A stretch of 8,654 nt of DNA, taken from the NCBI GenBank assembly GCA_016213595.1, contig JACRAA010000123.1, forward strand, positions 1 through 8,654, read 5' to 3'. Position 1 is the stretch's first letter, and the number at the start of each line of letters is the position of its first letter. Source of the DNA: Actinomycetota bacterium. Its GTDB lineage: Bacteria; Actinomycetota; Actinomycetes; Propionibacteriales; Propionibacteriaceae. The position numbers and the translations under genes are program-made. The notes under the pieces are model-generated. The model made no database searches. It was not told the origin of the DNA and saw nothing but the letters and a program-made list of their open reading frames with translations. Shown in pieces: positions 1-5,088 of the stretch.

Positions 1-588
1 GAAGCGGACCCTGTCGTGCAGACGGCTCTTGCGTCCCGCCCAGAACTCCCAGGCATCGGGGATGAGGCGGTAGCCGCCCCAGTGTGGCGGGCGGGGCGGG
101 TTCAGGCCGTACGTGGCGGAGGCCTTCGCGGCGTTGCTGAGGAGCACGCCGCGGTGGGCGATGACCTGGCTCTGGGGGGACGCCCAGGCGCCGAGGCGCG
201 AGTCGAGCGGGCGGGTGACGAAGTAGGCGTCCGACTCCGCCTCCGACGTCTGCTCGACGCGCCCTTCGATCCGGACGACCCTCTCGAGCTCGACCCAGTG
301 GAACTGCAGGGCGGCGAACGGGTTCCCCTCGAGCTCGCGTCCCTTCCGGCTGGTGTAGTTCGTGAAGAACACGAGCCCGGACGCGTCGAAGCTCTTGGCG
401 AGGACGATCCGCGTCGAGGGCCGGCCGTCCGCTCCGACGGTGGCGAGCGTCATGGCGTTGGGCTCGGGGACCTTCGCTTTCACGGCCTCCGAGAACCAGC
501 GCTCGAACAGTGCCAGCGGCTGCCCGCCGGCCGACTCCTCGTCGAGCGCGTTGCGCTCGTAGCTGGTCCGCATCCCTCGTAGGTCCAC
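1..588 (-). CDS. pdxH: Pyridoxamine 5'-phosphate oxidase, 3' end cut by window edge
   Basis: FMN-dependent cytosolic oxidase that converts pyridoxamine or pyridoxine 5'-phosphate to pyridoxal 5'-phosphate, the last step of PLP synthesis and salvage. 196 codons are visible with no stop before the edge. Diagnostic family motifs, in order: LRGMR near the N-terminus (residues 3-7), EPNAMTLATV (about 41-50), the F-F-T-N-Y-T-S-R-K-G stretch that lines the FMN site (about 75-84), RPLDSRLGAWAS (about 111-122), WGGYRL (about 170-175) and SRLHDR (about 189-194), the substrate/FMN-binding C-terminal signature. Against a usual length near 215 residues only about 15-20 are missing. The GTG at 588 is chosen because an in-frame TAG lies four codons upstream and LRGMR must be retained; an ATG at 573 would delete it. 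The TAG belongs to a TAGCCT hexamer 6 nt before the start (leaderless pattern). Confidence 0.96.
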   Translation of the reverse strand, partial: MDLRGMRTSYERNALDEESAGGQPLALFERWFSEAVKAKVPEPNAMTLATVGADGRPSTRIVLAKSFDASGLVFFTNYTSRKGRELEGNPFAALQFHWVELERVVRIEGRVEQTSEAESDAYFVTRPLDSRLGAWASPQSQVIAHRGVLLSNAAKASATYGLNPPRPPHWGGYRLIPDAWEFWAGRKSRLHDRVRF

Positions 589-594
589 GCCCCC

Positions 595-600
595 AGGCTA
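595..600 (-). promoter_or_regulatory. Putative -10 box of pdxH, leaderless arrangement
   Basis: TAGCCT (fits TANNNT) is followed by exactly 6 nt and then the GTG start, so transcription would begin at or next to the start codon. No convincing -35 hexamer is visible 17-18 bp upstream. The 87 bp between this gene and the exporter gene stop hold nothing else that I recognise. Confidence 0.45.
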
Positions 601-675
601 GTGGCGGGTGCGGGAGCAGGATCCGTGGCCCTGGCTGCCATGTCTGGAGCAGTGCGCTGAACGGGGCGAGGGTCC

Positions 676-2013
676 TCAGGAGCGGCGGGCGGCCACCTTC
701 GACGGGTCCGGCAGCGGTGGGGCGGGCCGCGTGAACGTCCACTCGGGGTCGGTGAGCATGCGCGCAGTGGACAGACCGGCGATCATGGCGATCACGACGA
801 GCACGGTGGAGACGCCGGACTGGATGGCGCTGGTCACGTCGGCCCTGTCGAAGTAGATGAGGGTGCGCAGCGCCGACGAGCCCGGGATCGCGACGAGCAG
901 CGTCGGTACGGTCATGATGATCTTCGTCATCGAGAACAGGCGGGCGGCGAGCGCGCAGAGCAGGCCGAAGATGACGGACGCCGCGAACGTCGCCACGTGG
1001 GGCTTGACCCCGTGGTCGAGCATGAGGAGGCGCGGCACGTTCCCGAGGACGGCCACGACGCCTGAGGCCAGCGCCGTGGGGAACGGCACGTTGAACATCG
1101 TCGCCCAGCCGAACACCGCGAAGAAGCTCGCGGCCACGCGCGCGCTCCAGATGAGGACGACGTTTCCTGTCAGCGCAGCGACGGGGTCGGGGGAGACGCC
1201 GGCGAGCACCGCGATGATCCAGACGCCGATGGCGATCGCGAGCACGACCAGGGCGGCGTAGCCGAGTCGAGGCACCCCGACGTCGAGGTCGACCCGGGTG
1301 AGGTCCAACCCTGCGGTGACAAGGGGGAAGCCGGGGATCAGGAAGATCGAGGCGCAGATGAAGCCGGCCGCGAAGCCGGGGCTGGGCGAGCCGAGCAGCC
1401 GGGTGAGGATCGCGGCGAACCCCACGTACGCGGCCGAGGCGATGGCTGCGGAGGTGAGGACCACGGCGAGGGTGTTGAGCTGGAGCCGGGTGAACGTTCG
1501 GTGCAGCCCGTACGCCAAGGCGGATGCGGGGAGGACGGCGACCGCCTCCCTTACGCCGCCGTTCGACAGCACGGCGACCGAGGAACACGCCAGGGCGACG
1601 AGGACCACGAGCAGCCAGCCGGGGTAGCGGCGCGGTGTCCGCTCGATGACGTCGAGACGAGACTCCACCTCGGCGACGGTGGCGCGCTCGGGCAGGTCGT
1701 GGGCGAAGCCCTGCAGCATCGAGATCCGGTCGGCGTTGACGCTGGGCCGGGTCTCGGCCACCTGGGTACGGAAGATGCCCCGCCGGCCGACCGTGAGCAC
1801 GATGCTGGTGAAGGTGAACTGTGCGTGGTGCTGCTCGACCCCGACCGTACGGCCGACCGCTCCCATGACCTCCCGGACGCGCAGCCCGCTCGTACCGGCT
1901 CCGAGCATGAGGGTCCCGGCGCGCAGCACCACGTGGGAGCGACGGATGAGGTGCAGGGGCTCGAGCCTGTCCTCGTACTCGTGCTCGCTGATCTCCAGGT
2001 CCCCGTCCTCCAT
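676..2013 (-). CDS. Threonine/serine exporter family membrane protein (ThrE-like, fused YjjP-YjjB type)
   Basis: 445 residues, the usual size of single-chain ThrE proteins, which export threonine and serine across the cytoplasmic membrane using the proton-motive force. The N-terminal soluble part (about 1-130) carries the family signature GAGTSGLRVREVM (38-50), the YjjP/ThrE (DUF1212) hallmark. From about residue 132 there are roughly ten hydrophobic segments (about 132-150, 155-172, 179-206, 213-233, 249-272, 281-305, 309-330, 339-360, 366-377, 393-416), with the conserved loop LIPGFPLVTAGLDL (225-238) and a second IPGSSALR loop (376-383) in the YjjB-like half. The tail is short and Pro/Arg-rich. 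ATG 2013 is the first possible start, since an in-frame TAG sits four codons before it. The substrate is inferred from the family; other small amino or organic acids are possible. It is upstream of pdxH but separated by 87 bp and has its own -10-like box, so probably a separate unit. Confidence 0.9.
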   Translation of the reverse strand: MEDGDLEISEHEYEDRLEPLHLIRRSHVVLRAGTLMLGAGTSGLRVREVMGAVGRTVGVEQHHAQFTFTSIVLTVGRRGIFRTQVAETRPSVNADRISMLQGFAHDLPERATVAEVESRLDVIERTPRRYPGWLLVVLVALACSSVAVLSNGGVREAVAVLPASALAYGLHRTFTRLQLNTLAVVLTSAAIASAAYVGFAAILTRLLGSPSPGFAAGFICASIFLIPGFPLVTAGLDLTRVDLDVGVPRLGYAALVVLAIAIGVWIIAVLAGVSPDPVAALTGNVVLIWSARVAASFFAVFGWATMFNVPFPTALASGVVAVLGNVPRLLMLDHGVKPHVATFAASVIFGLLCALAARLFSMTKIIMTVPTLLVAIPGSSALRTLIYFDRADVTSAIQSGVSTVLVVIAMIAGLSTARMLTDPEWTFTRPAPPLPDPSKVAARRS

Positions 2014-2019
2014 GCCTCC

Positions 2020-2025
2020 ACGCTA
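2020..2025 (-). promoter_or_regulatory. Putative -10 box of the ThrE-like exporter gene, leaderless arrangement
   Basis: TAGCGT fits TANNNT and ends 6 nt before the ATG at 2013. Its TAG is also the in-frame stop that limits the reading frame. A GGAGG lies between it and the ATG but only 1 nt from the start, too close to act as a normal ribosome binding site. That favours leaderless expression. The -35 region is GC-rich without a clear hexamer. Confidence 0.45.
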
Positions 2026-2086
2026 GTGGTGGGCGCCGCCTGCGGAGGCGGCCGGTCGGACGCGGCTCCGTCGACGCGGCCCCGTT

Positions 2087-2196
2087 CGCGAGAGCACCTG
2101 TACGTGCCCGCGAGAGGACCTGTACGTGCCCGCGAGAGGACCTGTACGTGCCGGCGAGAGCACCTGTACGTGCCCGCGAGAGCACCTGTACGTGCT
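2087..2196. repeat. Five tandem copies of a 22-bp repeat
   Basis: Five head-to-tail 22-bp units start at 2087, 2109, 2131, 2153 and 2175, with no spacer and no length variation. The shared core is CGAGAG(C/G)ACCTGTACGTGC. Units differ only at position 1 (C,C,C,G,C), position 9 (C,G,G,C,C) and the last base of unit 5 (T instead of C). Units 1, 4 and 5 contain GCAC-CTGTAC-GTGC, a small dyad around a GTAC core; units 2 and 3 break it. The array begins 3 nt beyond the VOC gene stop and lies 62-183 nt upstream of the exporter start, so it may be a 3' element of one or a control region of the other. 22 bp is about two helical turns, putting all copies on one DNA face. It is not coding: 22 is not a multiple of 3. 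Confidence 0.97.
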
Positions 2197-2198
2197 TT

Positions 2199-2924
2199 TC
2201 AGCGGGGCGAACCCCTACCGGGGTCCCGGTCGGTGAGGCAGTAGACCCGGCCGAAGGGGTCACGCATCACCGTCCAGCCCGGGCGCACGCGAACCACCTC
2301 GGCCCCTTCTCGTACATGCCGGGCGGTCTCGGCCGCTCGGTCTCGCGTTGCGAAGTCGACGTGTGCCGCGGCGAGCGTCTCGTCGTCACGACGCTGGAGC
2401 AGGATCCGTACGGGCATCTCCGCGGGCCTGGTCAAGGAGACGAACTCGTTGTCGTCGCGGATCTCGGACGCCGGCCACGCCGTCAGGTCGCGCCAGAACT
2501 CGACCTCTCTCGCGAACTGTGAGCGGGGGATGTCGAGGCAGGCCTGGTCGGCGATCGAGTCGACATCACGGTCGATGGTGCCGGTGTCGCCGGTCGTCGC
2601 GCAGAAGACGATGCCGGCGGGCGAGCTGAGGACGACGACGTCGTGGTACCGCGCCTGTACGGTCGCGCCGAGCCCCACCGCCCGGTCGACGAGGGCGCCG
2701 CGGTCGTCCGTGTCGAGGTCCAGATGGACGCCGCCCGGGCCCTCAGCCACGGCTTGGACCTTGATCCAGGGGGAGCCCGACGGCGGCAGGAGCGTCGCGA
2801 ACTGACCGTGCTCTCCCCGTACCGGCGACAGGGTCGACGAGGTCACCCGCGACCAGTACGACCAGGAGCCGTCAGCGACAGCAGCAGGAGTGTCGAGGAA
2901 GAGGTACATCCAACGGATCCGCAT
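2199..2924 (-). CDS. Two-module VOC (glyoxalase/bleomycin-resistance-like) protein
   Basis: 241-residue soluble protein made of two tandem vicinal-oxygen-chelate modules. The internal duplication is visible as HLDLDTDDR (67-75) matching HVDFATRDR (188-196), and SSPAGIVFCAT (100-110) matching RDPFGRVYCLT (221-231). Each pair is a histidine strand followed by a P-x-G-x-x-[FY]-C strand. In metal-dependent VOC enzymes the last strand carries an acidic ligand; here both modules have Cys-[AL]-Thr, as in glyoxalase-like (Glyoxalase_6 type) proteins of Actinobacteria, so a metal-dependent lyase reaction is not supported. Function unknown; small-molecule binding or resistance is possible. ATG 2924 is chosen because the strand MRIRWMYLFLDTP begins the first module; the reading frame is open for another 600 bases upstream but only as antisense to the next gene. 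Upstream is CAGAAT, one base off TANNNT, 6 nt before the start. The stop is followed at once by the 22-bp repeat array. Confidence 0.85.
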   Translation of the reverse strand: MRIRWMYLFLDTPAAVADGSWSYWSRVTSSTLSPVRGEHGQFATLLPPSGSPWIKVQAVAEGPGGVHLDLDTDDRGALVDRAVGLGATVQARYHDVVVLSSPAGIVFCATTGDTGTIDRDVDSIADQACLDIPRSQFAREVEFWRDLTAWPASEIRDDNEFVSLTRPAEMPVRILLQRRDDETLAAAHVDFATRDRAAETARHVREGAEVVRVRPGWTVMRDPFGRVYCLTDRDPGRGSPR

Positions 2925-2930
2925 GCGCCG

Positions 2931-2936
2931 ATTCTG
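2931..2936 (-). promoter_or_regulatory. Weak -10-like hexamer of the VOC gene
   Basis: CAGAAT, one mismatch from TAGAAT, lies 6 nt before the ATG at 2924, the same spacing as at the neighbouring genes. No ribosome binding site is seen between it and the start. Supported mainly by the shared spacing, so weak taken alone. Confidence 0.3.
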
Positions 2937-3001
2937 CCCCCGCCCCAGTGCGGAAGGCAGCGCGCGAGGCGCAGCCTCAGGGTCGGCCGCCCTCACCGCG
3001 C

Positions 3002-3021
3002 GACACGCCGCGAGGCGTGTC
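3002..3021 (-). terminator. Hairpin directly behind the transglutaminase-like gene, U-less terminator candidate
   Basis: A perfect 8-bp stem, GACACGCC (3002-3009) with GGCGTGTC (3014-3021), and a 4-nt loop. It begins one base after the TGA stop at 3025-3023. No T-tract follows on the minus strand, so it is not a canonical intrinsic terminator. U-less hairpins at gene ends are common in high-GC actinobacteria and may terminate transcription or stabilise the 3' end. Confidence 0.6.
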
Positions 3022-3022
3022 C

Positions 3023-3922
3023 TCAGCTGGCCAGCCCCGGCCGGAGAGTCACCTGCCGGGGTCCTGAACGTGGGCTGTAGCTGGTCAGCTGCTCCGGGAC
3101 GCGGAACGGGTCGATGTGCAGCCACGAGCCGACGAGGTCGCTGTCCACGTCGTCGCTGGTCCCCGCTGCCAGCTCGTCGAGCACCTGGAGGTCGGTGTCC
3201 CGCAGCGGGCCGGTCAACACCCCGTACTCGTCCCACAGGATCATCTCCCGTCGTCCGAGGGCGGCGAGGTCCAGGACCAGGTTGTGGGCGAGGTACGACC
3301 ACGAGCGCAGGGCGGCCTCCTCCAGCTGGGGGTTCACGACGAAGCGCTCGGGGTCGAGCCTGCCGGCGCGGGCTGCCCGCCAAGCGAGCCCGCCGGTGAG
3401 GAAGCGGTCGCGCGGTACGTCCATGACAGGCAGCACGTCGCCCGTGACGACATCGCGGTAGTCCGCGGGAACCTGCGCCTCGACGAGTCGCCAGCGGTGC
3501 TGCTCGTCGTCCCAGACCTCCGCCACGACGTGGTCCAGCCACCAGCCGTCCACGAAGTAGCCGGAGAAGCCGACCCGGCTGCGCGCGGGGATGCCGTGGG
3601 CCCGGGCGAACGAGACGAACAGGGCGGCGAAGTCGCGGCAGCAGCCGACGAACCGCTCGGACGGGCTCCTCGGCTCACTGAGCGGCGCGGCTGACCGGTC
3701 GTGGAGGATCCCGAGGATGTCGTCGACGTACCGGGTGTCGACCTCCCTGCCTCGCTCGGGCGGTATCCCGTTCGCCGCGAACTCACCGTCCGCCCAGTAG
3801 TGGAACACGAGCTGCGACGAGGCGCGACGCAGTGACGCGACGTCCCCGGGCAGCTCCGCGACCCACCAGGCGAACGCGCCGGGGTCGGTGACGGGGCTCT
3901 GGGCGACGTACGTCTGGGTCAT
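3023..3922 (-). CDS. Transglutaminase-like superfamily protein
   Basis: 299-residue protein with the papain-like transglutaminase core seen in bacterial proteins of unknown function, which act as cysteine peptidases or peptide-modifying enzymes rather than true transglutaminases. The catalytic Cys is in FVGCCRDFAALF (Cys94 or Cys95, with the C-R-D-F-A context placing Cys95). The typical second strand is GIPARSRVGFSGYF (110-123), and the His is in WWLDHVVAEVW (His131). The third triad position, normally Asp in a strand like W-x-L-V-D, is occupied by Glu148 in RWRLVEAQV. No signal peptide or membrane segment is visible, so it is probably cytosolic. ATG 3922 is preferred: an upstream in-frame extension runs through a palindromic element and reads as low-complexity Arg-rich sequence, and a TANNNT hexamer lies 6 nt before this ATG. 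Substrate unknown. The stop is followed by a strong hairpin. Confidence 0.82.
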   Translation of the reverse strand: MTQTYVAQSPVTDPGAFAWWVAELPGDVASLRRASSQLVFHYWADGEFAANGIPPERGREVDTRYVDDILGILHDRSAAPLSEPRSPSERFVGCCRDFAALFVSFARAHGIPARSRVGFSGYFVDGWWLDHVVAEVWDDEQHRWRLVEAQVPADYRDVVTGDVLPVMDVPRDRFLTGGLAWRAARAGRLDPERFVVNPQLEEAALRSWSYLAHNLVLDLAALGRREMILWDEYGVLTGPLRDTDLQVLDELAAGTSDDVDSDLVGSWLHIDPFRVPEQLTSYSPRSGPRQVTLRPGLAS

Positions 3923-3928
3923 GGCCCG

Positions 3929-3934
3929 AGCGTA
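3929..3934 (-). promoter_or_regulatory. Putative -10 box of the transglutaminase-like gene, leaderless arrangement
   Basis: TACGCT fits TANNNT and is followed by exactly 6 nt and the ATG at 3922. No ribosome binding site is visible. It supports the shorter start over the longer open frame. Confidence 0.45.
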
Positions 3935-4004
3935 ATTCGCGACACCCTCGAAACGGAGGGCGGCGCGGCCAGACCTCCCCGCTCGCCGACGTCGCGGACG
4001 TTGT

Positions 4005-4078
4005 CTCCTTTGAGTGGCCGAAATCGGGCCGCCGATGCGCAGAGCAATCGGAGGCCGCCTGTCTGCCACTGAATGGAG
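4005..4078. repeat. 74-bp imperfect dyad element, copy 1
   Basis: The outer arms CTCCTTTGAGTGGC (4005-4018) and GCCACTGAATGGAG (4065-4078) pair at 12 of 14 positions. The inner arms GGCCGCCGAT (4027-4036) and ATCGGAGGCC (4047-4056) pair at 9 of 10, closing on a short loop. It starts 4 nt behind the stop of the DUF559 gene (minus strand) and lies 71 nt or more upstream of the transglutaminase-like -10 box. Copy 2 shares the right arm TCTGCCACTGAATG, and its right half in reverse matches this copy's left arm (ATCGGGCCGC followed by C or T, then GAT). No U-tract follows. Probably a REP-like or 3'-end hairpin element. Confidence 0.85.
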
Positions 4079-4082
4079 GCGG

Positions 4083-4898
4083 TCAGCTCGCGAGGGGCGG
4101 GCGCCGGTACGCCCGGGTGCGGAGATGTCGCAGCAGCAGCGCCTGGGTGTCCGTCCAGGTCAGGAAGATCTGCTCCCACGTGAGGCGCACCGCCCGGTAG
4201 CCCAGGGCGGCAGCGTTGAGGTCTCGAGAACGATCCGCGCGGTAGTGGGTCTCCCCGGTGTGGTGCGCATGGGAGTCGCACTCGATGATGAGCGACTCGC
4301 CGACCAGCAGGTCCACGCGACCCACAGCGGGGACACGCACCTGAGGACGTACGTGATAGCCGAGCCGCACCAGGAACAGCCTTACGCGCGTCTCGCTGCC
4401 GGACTCCGCCCGAGGGTCGAAGCGACCCAGCTGCTCTGCTACCGGCTTCGGGCATTCAGCGACGAGCTCGGCAACCGTCCGCTCGGACACCATCCGCAGG
4501 TTGCACGCGGACTCGAGCACGATCAACGACGTCTCCACCTCGTGGTGACGCAGGACCTGCCTGAGGCACTCGGTGACGTCGTACCGAGGTGCGTTGGGAG
4601 CCCATTGCGCGCTGCGGGGCAGCTGATGGTGAACGCCGATGACGCCCGGGTTCTGCCAACGAGGCGTGATGATGTGAGGGTGCGTCGTCGGGGGAACCCA
4701 CACCCCGTGGTCGCGAAGCCCCGTCAAGCAGCCGAGCCTCGCTCCAGCCGCCACAGCCGTCTGCTCGTCCGCCGAGCAGCCGCCAACGTCGTACCACCCA
4801 CGCGACAGCCGGCGGAGTGAGCCGCGGGCGATCGCCTCACGGATGGCATGTCGCGTCCATCCACACTCCACTAGCGCTGCATACGTCACCGGGGGCAT
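4083..4898 (-). CDS. AbiEi-like N-terminus plus DUF559 (Vsr-like endonuclease fold) protein
   Basis: 271 residues with two recognisable parts. Residues about 5-40 resemble the winged-helix start of AbiEi-type antitoxin-like proteins (GWTRHAIREAIARG, then LRRLSRGWYDV). Residues about 165-260 form a DUF559 domain, a PD-(D/E)xK nuclease-like fold related to Vsr: SGSETRVR with Glu169, then RVDLLVG with Asp196, IIECDSHAHH with Glu206, Asp208 and His210, and a basic-acidic run HYRADRSRDL (218-227). These positions match the conserved acidic and His residues of the family, so the putative active site looks intact. This domain pairing is frequent in Actinobacteria, usually without a toxin partner; none is next to it here, and its role (DNA repair, defence or regulation) is not established. 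The ATG at 4898 begins the winged-helix start. The gene is bracketed by two copies of a 74-bp dyad element. Confidence 0.8.
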   Translation of the reverse strand: MPPVTYAALVECGWTRHAIREAIARGSLRRLSRGWYDVGGCSADEQTAVAAGARLGCLTGLRDHGVWVPPTTHPHIITPRWQNPGVIGVHHQLPRSAQWAPNAPRYDVTECLRQVLRHHEVETSLIVLESACNLRMVSERTVAELVAECPKPVAEQLGRFDPRAESGSETRVRLFLVRLGYHVRPQVRVPAVGRVDLLVGESLIIECDSHAHHTGETHYRADRSRDLNAAALGYRAVRLTWEQIFLTWTDTQALLLRHLRTRAYRRPPLAS

Positions 4899-4905
4899 GT
4901 ATGGA

Positions 4906-4911
4906 GCATGC
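4906..4911 (-). promoter_or_regulatory. Very weak -10-like hexamer of the DUF559 gene
   Basis: CATGCT (CANNNT) lies about 6-7 nt before the ATG at 4898, echoing the spacing at neighbouring genes but missing the first T. No ribosome binding site is evident. Listed only because of the spacing pattern; it could be chance. Confidence 0.15.
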
Positions 4912-5004
4912 CGCCGGACGGTCCCTCAGCCACACAGAAACCGGCTCGCCCTGTGGACAAGTCGGGTGCGCGAGGCAGACGAGCGGTCGCCGCCTGACTG
5001 CCAC

Positions 5005-5078
5005 GTACAGTCACTGGCCCACAGGCGACCTGCGATCCGTACAGCGATCAGCGGCCCGATATCTGCCACTGAATGTAG
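5005..5078. repeat. 74-bp imperfect dyad element, copy 2
   Basis: The outer arms GTACAGTCACTGGC (5005-5018) and GCCACTGAATGTAG (5065-5078) pair at 11 of the 13 positions 5006-5018; the inner part is less regular, with GATC-rich repeats (GCGATC at 5032 and 5044). The right arm is nearly identical to copy 1, including TCTGCCACTGAATG. Pair C4007-G4076 of copy 1 is A5007-T5076 here, a compensatory change that preserves the stem. The element begins 10 nt behind the stop of the rmlC-rmlD fusion (minus strand), the same position relative to a gene end as copy 1. No U-tract follows. Confidence 0.8.
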
Positions 5079-5088
5079 GTGCTCCGCC

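Noticed and set aside
2087..2196. CRISPR array
   Set aside because: The repeats are directly contiguous with no spacers, only 22 bp long, and no cas genes are nearby.
2925..3542. Upstream extension of the VOC gene frame into the transglutaminase-like gene
   Set aside because: The extension is Arg/Pro/Ala-rich shadow sequence on the same strand in another frame, and the VOC fold begins exactly at the ATG at 2924.
4005..5078. Integron gene cassettes with attC sites (dyad element at each gene's 3' end)
   Set aside because: Size and position are suggestive, but no RYYYAAC/GTTRRRY core sites are found at the element ends, and the genes on both sides are ordinary chromosomal ones.
4005..5078. Composite transposon or insertion sequence carrying the DUF559 gene
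   Set aside because: No transposase is present and no flanking target duplication was found. The elements are themselves dyads placed after stop codons on both sides, which a 3'-end element explains as well.
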